DNA of 64,000 nucleotides from an uncultured Eubacteriales bacterium. GTDB lineage: Bacteria > Bacillota > Clostridia > Oscillospirales > Acutalibacteraceae. The first letter of the stretch is position 1; each line of letters begins with the position of its first letter. Location: assembly GCA_900315875.1 (NCBI GenBank), contig ONAX01000002.1, forward strand, positions 1 to 64,000, in the 5' to 3' direction. Positions 6,867 through 16,330 of this stretch are shown piece after piece. The notes under the pieces were generated by a model. The model did not search any database. It worked only from the letters and a program-made list of their open reading frames with translations, and was not told where the DNA came from. The position numbers and the translations under genes are program-made.

Positions 6867-8618
6867 TTATACCTTCGTAGTGGCTGTTGTGACCACACTT
6901 TTTCCGGAATAGATATTTACATTCGCACCGGTTTTCAGAATGGCAGTGGCATTTCTTGCGCCGACAATTACCGGCTTGTTGAGCGCCAGTCCGACAATTG
7001 CCGCGTGGCTGTCGGCACCGTCAACCTCTGTTATTATTCCTGCACATTTGCGCATAACGGGCAGCAGGCTGTTATTGGTTTCACGGATAACGAGTATCTC
7101 GCCCTCCTTACAGTTCTGCAGAGCCTCTTCATCGCTTTTGCATACCACAAGATGACCGTGTGCCGAAAGGTCGTTTATTATCGTTGTGCCGGAGCAGAGA
7201 ATATTTCCGACAAGGTGAACCTTCATCATATTGGTCGTTCCCGAAATACCCAGCGGAATACCTGCAGTCAGAACAACAAGGTCGCCGTTTTTCAGAAGCT
7301 TCTTTTCCTGAGCAACGCTGATAACGTGATCGATAAGATCGTCCGTACTGCTCTTTTCCTCTATCATTATCGGGCACACCCCCCATGACATATTTGTCTG
7401 GCGGTAAACCTTTTCGTCCGGAGTGCCGCTGATTATCGGGCATTCGGGGCGGTACTTCGAAAGCATGCGCGAAGTCATACCGGATTTTGATACCGTAATA
7501 ATCGCTGCTGCACCGAGGTCATGTGCCGTTGTACAGGTCGCATGGGAAATTGCTGATGTAACGTCGGGGCGCTCGTGCATATCAAGCTTTTTGAAGCGGT
7601 CTATGTAGTTGATATTGTTTTCCGTTGTTTCGGCAATATTAGCCATGGTCTTGACCGCTTCAACCGGATACGCGCCGGCAGCAGTTTCGCCGGAAAGCAT
7701 TATTACGCTTGTACCGTCATAAATCGCATTTGCAACGTCGGTTGTTTCAGCTCGTGTAGGACGGGGATTTTTCATCATGGAATCAAGCATCTGTGTCGCT
7801 GTGATTACCGGCTTGTCGGAATTTCTCGTCTTCCGGATGAGCATTTTCTGTATCTGAGGAATCTCAGCTATCGGAATTTCAACTCCGAGGTCGCCTCTTG
7901 CAACCATTATGCCGTCGGATACGCGTACTATTTCGTCAATATTACGAACGCCGTCCTTATTCTCTATCTTTGCAATTATGCGGATGTTTTCTCCGCCAAG
8001 GCTTTCAAGGTAGCTGCGCATTTCGTTGATATCCTCGGCACAGCGTGTAAATGACGCTGCAACGAAATCCACATCCTGACGCACTCCGAAGGCAAGGTCA
8101 GATTTGTCACGATCGCTGAGGAATGGCATTGAAAGAGTGATATCCGGCACGTTGATACCCTTATGCGACGACACCGGGCCGCCGTTTATGACCTTACAGA
8201 TAATATCGGTTTCGGTCTTATCAGTCACAACCATTTCAATAAGTCCGTCGTCGATAAGAATTCTTGTTCCTTCCTTGACATCCCCCGGCAGACCTGCAAA
8301 TGTAATGCTGCAGTGCTCATTTGTGCCGTCAACCTCATTTGTAGTCAAAGTATATTTCTGTCCTGCGGCAAGCTCGACTTTTTCGGAAAAGTTTCCTGTG
8401 CGTATCTCCGGACCCTTTGTATCGAGAAGAATCGCAACGGGCAGACCAAGCTCTGCTCTCAGACGGCGAACCATATCCATCTTCTTTGAATGCTCCTCAT
8501 AGGTGCCGTGGGACATATTTATTCTTGCAACGTCCATTCCCTGAATCATAAGCTAACGCATGATGCTTTCGTTTTCAGTGGATGGACCGAGTGTACAGAT
8601 GATTTTTGTTTTTCTCAT
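6867..8618 (-). pseudogene. pyk: Pyruvate kinase with in-frame TAG at codon 22
   Basis: Pyruvate kinase converts PEP and ADP to pyruvate and ATP. The reading frame from the ATG at 8618 (AGGAGC upstream) encodes MRKTKIICTLGPSTENESIMR, then TAG at 8555-8553, then continues in frame as LMIQGMDVARINMSHG to 6867. Read through, it is about 583 residues, the usual length for Firmicutes enzymes. It includes the K-containing IIAKIEN motif, the MVARGDLGVEIP site and a C-terminal PEP-utilizer-like domain (GADSHAAIVG). The stop falls where relatives have Lys, Gln or Glu. Restart at the ATG at 8549 would remove the first barrel strand. It is a nonsense mutation, a sequence error or a suppressed amber codon. 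Confidence 0.85.
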
Positions 8619-8656
8619 AAAAGTTGCTCCTGTCGATAATTATATAATATACTCCT

Positions 8657-8685
8657 ATCATACAACATTTTTGTCTGATTTACAA
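8657..8685 (-). promoter_or_regulatory. Sigma-A-type promoter of pyruvate kinase
   Basis: On the minus strand TTGTAA and TATGAT are spaced by 17 bp and lie about 40 bp upstream of the ATG at 8618. This supports the longer, TAG-containing reading as the original gene. Confidence 0.5.
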
Positions 8686-8802
8686 CAATTATATCAGCAG
8701 AATTATTCAACTGTTGACAAACGACTTCATTTTATGGTAATTTATGCATATAGGGAGTGAAAAAACGCTTTTGCTGCACTGCGGCAGAAAGGGAGTTATA
8801 AT

Positions 8803-9207
8803 ATGTTTATTACGGTAACAGAGTGTGTAAACGAGCTTAACAACACCATGTCCTTCAGAGGAGAAACGGATATCGGCAGCATTGCAGGGCTGTGGATGTC
8901 GAGGGATATTATCCCGGAAGCGGACGTATGCTACGACTGCGAGGTTTTTCTGCCTGAGCTTTCGGCAAATGAGATAACCATCACCAAAAATGACAAAACC
9001 CCGTCCATAATAGAGGTTGGTCTTTCCGACAAGGTGTTTTTCAAGGGAGTTGTCGAATCCGTCGGTCAGAATGTCTTTACGGCAAGCTTCGGAGACTGGA
9101 TAGAAAGCTTTGAGCTGAGCATTCCGGATCTGCAGACATACGACAGCATTTCCTTCACACTTGACAAAACTCTGATTACAGCATATGCATTCGGAGCCGC
9201 AGAATAA
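8803..9207 (+). CDS. Conserved hypothetical protein
   Basis: A 134-residue acidic protein, probably all beta, with no signal peptide, membrane helix or recognisable motif. It starts MFITVTECVNELN and ends in a hydrophobic strand pattern. GGGAG lies upstream at good distance, and a TTGACA box at 8714-8719 may be its -35 element. It is divergent from pyruvate kinase and stands alone. I do not recognise its family. Codon use matches its neighbours, so it is probably a native gene. Confidence 0.65.
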   Translation: MFITVTECVNELNNTMSFRGETDIGSIAGLWMSRDIIPEADVCYDCEVFLPELSANEITITKNDKTPSIIEVGLSDKVFFKGVVESVGQNVFTASFGDWIESFELSIPDLQTYDSISFTLDKTLITAYAFGAAE

Positions 9208-9316
9208 AAGCTGATAACGGGCTGCCAATACGGCAGTCCTTTTTTATGCACAGAAACCAAAAACCGCCCCGGAAGCTCCGGAGCGGTCATTTTGCAAAAA
9301 TATTCAGATTATCCGA

Positions 9317-9598
9317 TTATTCCTGGTCTTCTTTCATCTTTGCAAAGCACTCGCTGCAATATACAGGGCGATCCTCACGCGGCTTGAAGGGTACTCTTGC
9401 TTCCTTACCGCAAGCTGCACAGATACCTGTGAACATCTCTCTTTCGGGTCTCTGAGCATTCTTTCTTGCGCTGCGGCAAGCTTTGCATCTCTGCGGCTCG
9501 TTTTCAAATCCCTTAGAAGCGTAGAACTCCTGCTCTCCTGCAGTAAATACGAACTCTTCGCCGCATTCCTTGCAAACTAAAGTCTTATCCTCGTACAT
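9317..9598 (-). CDS. Zinc-ribbon protein (CxxC-x17-CxxC type)
   Basis: A 93-residue protein with four CxxC knuckles in two pairs: CKEC and CKAC near the N-terminus, CAAC and CSEC near the C-terminus. This is the double zinc-ribbon arrangement common in small Clostridial proteins that probably bind nucleic acid or mediate protein contacts; the precise role is unknown. GAGGTAAA precedes the ATG. It lies downstream of the sigma factor gene on the same strand, separated by the tRNA-like structure at 9634-9701. Confidence 0.8.
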   Translation of the reverse strand: MYEDKTLVCKECGEEFVFTAGEQEFYASKGFENEPQRCKACRSARKNAQRPEREMFTGICAACGKEARVPFKPREDRPVYCSECFAKMKEDQE

Positions 9599-9633
9599 TT
9601 GATTTACCTCGCTTTGGTATTAATAATATTTTC

Positions 9634-9701
9634 GCCCTCGAACGGATTTGCACCGTCACCTTTGAATAACTCTCAACGCTCTACTTATAAGCTACCTGGG
9701 C
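9634..9701 (-). ncRNA. tRNA-like RNA structure, unidentified
   Basis: The minus strand reads GCCCAGGTAGCTT..AAGTAGAGC, then a short helix (TTGA/TCAA), then ACGGTGCAAATCCGT and finally GAGGGC. It has a partial acceptor pairing (GCCC/GGGC), a D-arm-like segment and a T-arm-like segment with loop TGCAAAT. The anticodon arm is abnormal (no U at position 33) and the acceptor stem has only four clear pairs. There is no CCA. It is either a decayed tRNA or a structured RNA or 3' UTR element between the sigma factor and zinc-ribbon genes. Confidence 0.35.
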
Positions 9702-9726
9702 ATATCTGTACAAAAGGTAATAAAGA

Positions 9727-10314
9727 TCAGATCAGCTTCCGGAGTTTTCTGCGAACGCGCTGCATTGCATTGTCACAGGATTTAACGCTCAGTCCAAGCT
9801 CTCTGCCCGCCTGCTCGTAGCTGTCACCCTCAAGATAACGCCTGAGTACGGCAAGCTCCACTCCGGACAGGCTGCGCTCTATTGAAGCCCAAAGCTCACC
9901 GAAGCTTTCCTCCGACAGAAACGCGCTTTCCGGCTCGGTATCCGGAGAAGCCGCAGCATCAAGCTGCTCCTCAAGCGACAGTGCAGTCCTGTTAAGGCGG
10001 TTTTTGCTGCTGTTCTGACTGCGTATCGCAGAGATCAGTCGGTTGCGTATGCACGCACCGGCATAAGTGCAAAAAGAAGCTGCGCCATCGAAATCGAACC
10101 CGGCAGCAGCGCGGTCAAGAGCAATAAGCCCCTCCTGAAAAAGGTCATCCGCCTCTGCACCCAGACCATCGAGTTCTGACGCCTTGCTGCGTATAACACT
10201 CATATAGCGCACGGCAAGCTCAGCAAAAGCCTCCTGTTCGCCGCCTCTGTACAATCCGACAAGCTGTTCATCGGTAAGTGCATTATATTTCGCAGTGTAG
10301 TCCTTGGTATGCAT
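9727..10314 (-). CDS. RNA polymerase sigma-70 family factor (SigH/ECF-like)
   Basis: A 195-residue sigma factor. Region 2 is recognisable around residues 20-85 (LVGLYRGGEQEAFAEL, DDLFQEGLIALDRAA, SFCTYAGACIRNRL). Region 4 has a helix-turn-helix at about 150-190 (LSGVELAVLRRYLEG, SYEQAGRELGLS, NAMQRVRRKLRK). The length and DLFQEG motif are closest to SigH-like stationary-phase/sporulation factors, but the exact subgroup is not settled. GAGGTG precedes the ATG. No anti-sigma gene is adjacent. A tRNA-like structure follows its stop by about 25 bp. Confidence 0.82.
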   Translation of the reverse strand: MHTKDYTAKYNALTDEQLVGLYRGGEQEAFAELAVRYMSVIRSKASELDGLGAEADDLFQEGLIALDRAAAGFDFDGAASFCTYAGACIRNRLISAIRSQNSSKNRLNRTALSLEEQLDAAASPDTEPESAFLSEESFGELWASIERSLSGVELAVLRRYLEGDSYEQAGRELGLSVKSCDNAMQRVRRKLRKLI

Positions 10315-10545
10315 CTCTGCACCTCTTCATCATCTGTACCGTTCAATTATAGCCTATTTGGGGTATCAAGTCAATGAATTTTTATAAATATTTCCGATTG
10401 TTACCAAATTTCGGCAGTTTCACATAATTAATCTTTGCTTCTTTGGGCATAACGACAAAAGAAATGTGATTGAGAAATACACGGTTGAAAGCCACTCTCA
10501 CTTCGTTTATAATTGTATTATAGTGATTTTCCGAAGGTGAAAAGT

Positions 10546-12075
10546 ATGTTTGTAACAATAAGAAGCATGGGGCTTTTAGGACTGGACGCATACCCCGTTT
10601 ATGTTGAAACCGATCTCAGTAAAAAACAAATGCCGGTATTTGATATCATCGGTCTGCCGGATACTGCCGTAAAGGAATCACGCGAGCGTGTGCGTTCGTC
10701 AATAAAAAACAGCGGAATGCTTTTTCCCGGCGGCGGCATAGTGGTAAACCTTGCCCCTGCAGGCGTCAAAAAAACCGGTTCACTATACGACCTGCCCATC
10801 CTCGTTTCCATTCTTGCCGCGGCAGGAGCAATAAGCGAGGATATCAGCAGCAGCGCATTTGTCGGTGAGCTATCTCTCGGAGGCGACATACGACCCGTGC
10901 GGGGTGCGCTGCCAATGACTATTGCTGCAATGCAGCAGGGCATGAAAAGGATCTTCCTGCCGTATGACAGTGCAGGAGAAGCTTCGTTTGTAGACGGGAT
11001 AGATGTAATCCCCGTAAAAAACGTCGCCGAGCTTACCTCAATGCTGACAGGCAAAAGCGCAATAAAACCTATGGACAGGAAAAAGCCCGAGGCCGGACAT
11101 GCAGTGATGAACATAGACATGTCCGAAGTGCGAGGACAGTTTGCAGCCAAGCGCGCGCTGGAGATTGCAGCCTGCGGCGGTCATAACATACTGCTGATCG
11201 GCAGCCCCGGTGCAGGAAAATCGATGCTTGCAAAAAGACTGCCGACTATCCTTCCGGAAATGACGCAGGAGGAAATAATCGAAACGTCAAAGATACATTC
11301 CATTGCCGGAGAGCTTGACAGCAGCGGCGAACTTGTGACAGTGAGGCCGTTTCGCAGTCCGCATCATACAGTTTCCACAGCAGGACTTGCCGGCGGAGGA
11401 AGCGTGCCTGCGCCCGGAGAAATATCCCTTGCACACAACGGTGTACTGTTTCTGGACGAGCTGCCGGAATTCAGCCGCGCCGCAATGGAAATTCTCCGTC
11501 AGCCAGTAGAGGACGGAAAGATCACAATTTCGCGCGCAAACGCTTCTCTGACATACCCCTGCTCAATAATGCTTGTTGCTGCAATGAACCCCTGCCCCTG
11601 CGGCTTTTTCGGTCATCCTTCAAAGCAGTGCACATGCACTCCGCAGCAGGTATCAAAATATCTCGGAAAGATATCCGGTCCGCTGCTTGACCGGTTCGAC
11701 CTGCATATTGAGGTCCCGCCGGTAGACTTTTCCGAACTTGCAGGCAGCGACGAAGTGGAAAGCTCCGAAACCATCCGCAAAAGGGTCAACCGGGTACGCA
11801 AAATGCAGAGCGAAAGGTACAAGGGCACAGGGATAAGCTGCAGCGCCGCAATGACGCCGGGGGCTGTACGCAAGTACTGCGTAATGGACGACAGCGCACG
11901 AGAGCTTATGATGAAAACCTTTGATTCGCTCGGGCTGTCTGCCAGAGCCTATGACAAGATACTGAAAATCGCAAGAACTATCGCAGACATGGCTGACAGC
12001 GAAACAATACGCACAGAGCACATTTTTGAAGCTGTCCAATACAGAAGTCTCGACAAAAAATACTGGAGTAACTGA
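10546..12075 (+). CDS. YifB/ComM family Mg-chelatase-like AAA ATPase
   Basis: A 509-residue protein of the YifB/ComM family. The N-terminal domain has the LPDTAVKESRERVRSSI segment. The AAA core has Walker A GSPGAGKSM and a Walker B-type LFLDELPEF. A NPCPCGFFGHP cysteine motif and the C-terminal Mg_chelatase_C region follow. ComM of Gram-negatives is a branch-migration helicase in transformation; the Gram-positive function is inferred. The ATG at 10546 gives the family N-terminus (MFVTIRSMGLLGLDAYPV); an upstream TTG at 10513 lies in the promoter region. It is followed 2 bp later by a small gene. Confidence 0.9.
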   Translation: MFVTIRSMGLLGLDAYPVYVETDLSKKQMPVFDIIGLPDTAVKESRERVRSSIKNSGMLFPGGGIVVNLAPAGVKKTGSLYDLPILVSILAAAGAISEDISSSAFVGELSLGGDIRPVRGALPMTIAAMQQGMKRIFLPYDSAGEASFVDGIDVIPVKNVAELTSMLTGKSAIKPMDRKKPEAGHAVMNIDMSEVRGQFAAKRALEIAACGGHNILLIGSPGAGKSMLAKRLPTILPEMTQEEIIETSKIHSIAGELDSSGELVTVRPFRSPHHTVSTAGLAGGGSVPAPGEISLAHNGVLFLDELPEFSRAAMEILRQPVEDGKITISRANASLTYPCSIMLVAAMNPCPCGFFGHPSKQCTCTPQQVSKYLGKISGPLLDRFDLHIEVPPVDFSELAGSDEVESSETIRKRVNRVRKMQSERYKGTGISCSAAMTPGAVRKYCVMDDSARELMMKTFDSLGLSARAYDKILKIARTIADMADSETIRTEHIFEAVQYRSLDKKYWSN

Positions 12076-12077
12076 TT

Positions 12078-12287
12078 ATGAGTCTATTATTTTCAAAATC
12101 CGGAAAACCCTGCCTCCCGGCGGAATGCGAAGGGATGGAGGTAAGGGTGCAAAGCTCAATATGCACGGGCGAAAAAACCATTGGCTTTTATGACCGGCAG
12201 AAAAAACAGCTTGTTTATACAGAGCTTGTGCGCTCACAGAAGGATATTGACGCATTCTATCAAAAATACGGACTGAAAAAGCCGTAA
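12078..12287 (+). CDS. Small hypothetical protein downstream of yifB
   Basis: A 69-residue basic protein with two cysteines near the N-terminus (CLPAEC) and a YTELVRSQKDIDAFYQKYG C-terminus. It begins 2 bp after the YifB stop, with GGAG inside the YifB 3' end at 9-nt spacing, so the two are co-translated. I do not recognise a family and no motif points to a function. Tight coupling suggests it accompanies YifB or the GH13 gene 27 bp downstream. Confidence 0.6.
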   Translation: MSLLFSKSGKPCLPAECEGMEVRVQSSICTGEKTIGFYDRQKKQLVYTELVRSQKDIDAFYQKYGLKKP

Positions 12288-12313
12288 CGGTTCAGCCTGA
12301 AAGGAGGATTTCC

Positions 12314-13603
12314 ATGGCAAGAAACACTGAAAAGTCACTGCGGCAAAAGGTTATGTATCAGGTTTTTGTCCGCAATTTCAGCGAAAAGGGTACCTTTTCA
12401 GAGGTGGAAAAACACCTCGACGATATCAGGGCACTGGGAACTGATATCATATGGTTCATGCCAATTCACCCGATCGGTACCGCAATGCGCAAGGGCAGTC
12501 TCGGCTCGCCATATGCAATAAGCGACTACCGCAGCATAAATCCCGAATTCGGTACAATAGATGATTTCCGAGCGCTGACGGATGCCATTCACAAGCGCGG
12601 CATGCTGTGCATTATCGACGTAGTGTATAACCATACTTCTCCCGATTCAGTCCTGAGCCGAGAGCATCCCGAATGGTTTTTCCACCGTCCGGACGGCAGC
12701 TTCGGCAACCGCGTCGGAGACTGGAGTGATATCATCGACCTTGATTATTCAAACAGGGAGCTGTGGGATTACCAGATAGAAACACTGAAATACTGGGCAG
12801 AGATGGTAGACGGTTTCAGGTGCGACGTCGCGCCGATGATACCCCTCCAGTTCTGGGAGGCTGCCCGTGCCGAGGTCGAAAAGGCGCGCAGCGGCTGCCT
12901 GTGGCTCAGCGAATCCATTGAGCCGCAATTCATAACCTATCTGCGCTCACAGGGGCTGACGGCGCTTTCCGATTCGGAAATATTCCAGGCATTCGATATG
13001 AATTACGAATACGACTGCTACGGTGCCATGAAGGCATACCTCGACGGCACAGGCACCCTTGCAGACTATGCAAATGCACTGAACCGGCAGGAATACACCT
13101 TCCCGGAAAACTACGTCAAGCTTCGTTTCCTCGAAAACCACGACCAGACACGTGCAAGATATCTGATACCCGACATAGATAACCTTCGCAGCTGGCTTGC
13201 GTTTCTCTTCTTCAAAAAAGGACTGACGCTTTTATATTGCGGTCAGGAATATGCGCTTTCGCACCTTCCGAGCCTGTTTGACCGCGATGTGATTGACCGC
13301 AGCGCGCCGGAGGCTGTTGACCTGAGGGATTATATTGCACGGCTTGCATTAATCAAACGCGATCCGCTTTTCGCAGACAGCAGCTTCAGCGTTTGTGCTC
13401 CGACAGAGGACACGCTGACCGCCCTGCACGAAAGAAACGGCAGAAAAATGCTCGGCGTTTTCCCGCTTTTCAGTAAAGCTCAGCTTATCCGTGTTGATTT
13501 TGAAGAGGGAGTCTACACCGACCTTATCAGCGGCGGCAAGGTTGAAGTGTTCCGGGGAATGATAAGCTCCGGCGGAAAACCGGTAATAATTTGCAATAAA
13601 TAA
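12314..13603 (+). CDS. Alpha-amylase family (GH13) glycoside hydrolase, intracellular
   Basis: A 429-residue (beta/alpha)8-barrel enzyme of family GH13. The four conserved regions are visible: I DVVYNHT, II DGFRCDVAP (Asp nucleophile), III LSESIEP (Glu acid/base) and IV ENHDQ. No signal peptide is present, so it acts in the cytosol on short maltooligosaccharides or related alpha-glucosides. Exact specificity (amylase, maltogenic or transferase) cannot be read. AGGAGG precedes the ATG by 6 nt. It follows the small gene by 27 bp and ends in a bidirectional terminator. Confidence 0.88.
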   Translation: MARNTEKSLRQKVMYQVFVRNFSEKGTFSEVEKHLDDIRALGTDIIWFMPIHPIGTAMRKGSLGSPYAISDYRSINPEFGTIDDFRALTDAIHKRGMLCIIDVVYNHTSPDSVLSREHPEWFFHRPDGSFGNRVGDWSDIIDLDYSNRELWDYQIETLKYWAEMVDGFRCDVAPMIPLQFWEAARAEVEKARSGCLWLSESIEPQFITYLRSQGLTALSDSEIFQAFDMNYEYDCYGAMKAYLDGTGTLADYANALNRQEYTFPENYVKLRFLENHDQTRARYLIPDIDNLRSWLAFLFFKKGLTLLYCGQEYALSHLPSLFDRDVIDRSAPEAVDLRDYIARLALIKRDPLFADSSFSVCAPTEDTLTALHERNGRKMLGVFPLFSKAQLIRVDFEEGVYTDLISGGKVEVFRGMISSGGKPVIICNK

Positions 13604-13642
13604 AAACAGAGGACACGCTTTTTCGGCGTGCCCTCATTTTTT
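13604..13642. terminator. Bidirectional terminator between GH13 and LRR genes
   Basis: Arms GAGGACACGC (13609-13618) and GCGTGCCCTC (13626-13635) have A5 before and T6 after them. It serves the convergent GH13 gene and the leucine-rich repeat gene. Confidence 0.85.
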
Positions 13643-15162
13643 GACCCTGCGGACAGATTTATTACTTTACAACAATAACAAATGTTCTTTCCTGCTGAAC
13701 TCCCGCCTTGTCGGTAACTATAACGCGAACGTCATATTTTCCCTTTGCGCTGGGCTTGAAATAAGCCACAGTATCATTTGTGTTTTCCGAACCTATCGTA
13801 TGCCATTTTGAAGCCGTACTCTTTTTCTGCTGATAGGTGTATTTGTAGCCGCCGGCTCCACCGCTTGCCGCGCCCTTGATGGTAAGTCTGTTTCCGAGAG
13901 TTACATAGGCATAGCTTATTGTAGATTTATTTGTCGGCACGTCAGGTGCATCATCACTTATTGACAAGGACATAAGCTTGCTGACAAGCTTTCCGTTTTT
14001 GTCAATTATATCGACCTTTATCCTGAATTCGCCTGCGCTCTTCGGCTTAAAGGATGCGCTTGCGGTACTGCCGAATTCTTCTCCAATAGCCTTCCACACG
14101 CTTGAAGTGGTGCGCTTATAATAGAATGCATATTTATATTTACCGCTGCCGGCTGCATTTCCGTTGATGTAAATTCTTGTATTCGGCTTTGCCTTACTTA
14201 CGCTGATCCATGAATTATTGACAAAGTTTTCAGCGTTTCCGTCGACTATGGAAACCTTGGTTACCATTTCCTGACTTTTTCCGCTGCTGTCCTTAGCAAC
14301 AACCTTGATATCGAAATCACCAACTGCACGCGGCGTGAAGAATGCCATGCCGGAGCTTGTGTTTTCGGTGCCGATCAGCTTCCAGACTTTGGCGCTGGTG
14401 CGCTTGTAATAGTAGCTGTAGGTATAGCTTCCGCTGCCAAATTTTGCGCTGCCGCTTATGTAAATGCGTGAGCCGAGGGAAAGCAGAGCTGAATTGACCG
14501 AAGCACAGTTTCTTATGCCGTCATAGAAGGGGATCTTGTAATCTGCCGCATAGGTCTCGGCATACGAACCCTTAACACCGCAGATGGCAAAGCTATCGGC
14601 GTTTTCACCAAACACACATTTTCCCATCTCTGTCACGCTGTTCGGAACATATACATCCGTAAGCGCCGGGCATAAGCAAAAAGCAAAATCGCCTATTTTC
14701 TTTGTTCCGGACGGGATATTGACCTCACGCAGCTTCTGGCAATCTATAAATGCATAGTTTCCGATATTCGTGATAGAAGCTGGAAATGTTACACCTGCAA
14801 TATTGGTATTCATAAGCGCTGCTTCAGCAATACCTTTAGTTCCACTTTTAATGACAAGGACTGTATTTTCAGGTATTTCATCAGAATTGCTTGCAGCTTC
14901 CATAACATAATTTTTTCCATTGATCCGCATGCTATAATAAGGTACTACCTCAATTGGACGTTCGTACCCATATTCCACATTTTCCTTCTTGACATGATAA
15001 CCATACAAAACCTTTCCCAGATAAACAAATCCGGTGGGCTGGTCGTCGAGCCATTTTGTATGGCGAAAAGCCCAGGATCCTATAGAAATCACACTATCAG
15101 GAATTGTTATGGATGATAAAGAAGTACATTCTGTAAATGCACGGGCCCCTATCGACTCCACG

Positions 15163-15480
15163 GTGCCGGGGATTGTTATTGTCGTCAGCGAAGTACATAC
15201 TGAAAAGGTGCTAACTCCTATATTTTTCAAACCACTTTGCATATTTACTGATGTCAGTGAGCTGCAGTTTGCAAATGCACAGGCCCCTATTGACTCCACA
15301 GTGCCGGGGATTGTTATTGTCGTCAGCGAAGTACATCCTGAAAAGGTGCAAACTCCTATATTCTTCAAACCACTTTGCATATTTACTGATGCCAGTGAGC
15401 TGCAGTTTTCAAATGCACCGGTCCCTATCGACTCCACAGTGCCGGGGATTGTTATTGTCGTCAGTGAGCTGCAGTTTTCA
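15163..15480 (-). repeat. 138-bp tandem repeats within the LRR gene (set 1)
   Basis: GTGCCGGGGATTGTTATTGT recurs at 15163, 15301 and 15439, a period of exactly 138 bp (46 residues, two LRR units). The copies are nearly identical, so the duplication is recent. Period in multiples of three keeps the frame. Confidence 0.85.
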
Positions 15481-16062
15481 AATGCACTGTTTCCTATTTT
15501 CTCTACTGTACCGGGAATGGTCACGGATGATAATAATTTACAATCTTTGAACGTAGAATGACCTATTTCCTTGACGCCGCTTTTCATAATAACTTTTTTC
15601 AGACCAACGTATTTTCTACACAAATCATCCGGGATACTTGTAATGCTTCCGGGGAACGTGATGCTCACAATGTTTTCATACCTATCATCGTAAAGATAGT
15701 AAGAGCCTTCTTTAAGAATTAAGCTCAAAATTTTCACTGTACCGTCCTTTATAACAACAGAGGTATTCTGAGGGATGGTACCCTTATACATAGAATAAAG
15801 GTATTTACCGAGATAGACCGGTCCATCGGGCTGGGCGTTGTACCAGGCGGTATTATGAAATGCGCTGCTGCTGATAATAACATCTGTTCCAGCCAATGTA
15901 ATATCCGAAAGGTTTGTGCAGTCGTAAAATGCCATATTTACGATCGTTCCTGTCCCAGCCGGTATTTTGATACTGCGCAGAGCAGTGCAGCCCGAGAAAG
16001 CATATTCGTCTATTAATCCGAATGTTTTCGGCAAAGAAACACTGCTGAGACTTGTGCAGCCT

Positions 16063-16330
16063 GAGAAGGCCTTATAGCCTATACGCTCGATTCCCTCCGG
16101 TAATGAAACACTACTGAGATTTGTACATCCGAAAAATGCGTTATCAGCAATAATTTCTGTTCCCTCCGGAATAGTAACACTGCCAAGACTTGTGCAGTCT
16201 GAGAAGGCCTTATAGCCTATACTCTCGATTCCCTCCGGTAATGAAACACTACTGAGATTTGTACATCCGGAAAATGCGTTATCAGCAATAATTTCTGTTC
16301 CCTCTGGAATAGTAACACTGCCAAGACTAC
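16063..16330 (-). repeat. 138-bp tandem duplication within the LRR gene (set 2)
   Basis: The unit beginning GAGAAGGCCTTATAGCCTAT at 16063 is repeated from 16201 with few differences. It has the same 138-bp period as set 1 but a different sequence, encoding the SVSLPEGIE..IGYKAFS repeats. Confidence 0.85.

Noticed and set aside
8547..8549. Treating the ATG after the TAG as the natural pyruvate kinase start
   Set aside because: The upstream codons encode the conserved N-terminal strand with a good ribosome site and promoter, and no such site precedes the later ATG.
9634..9701. Genuine tRNA gene
   Set aside because: The anticodon loop lacks U33, the acceptor stem is mostly unpaired and there is no CCA, so it is listed only as a tRNA-like element.
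15163..16330. CRISPR-like or mobile repeat
   Set aside because: The 138-bp repeats are in-frame LRR units within a protein gene.
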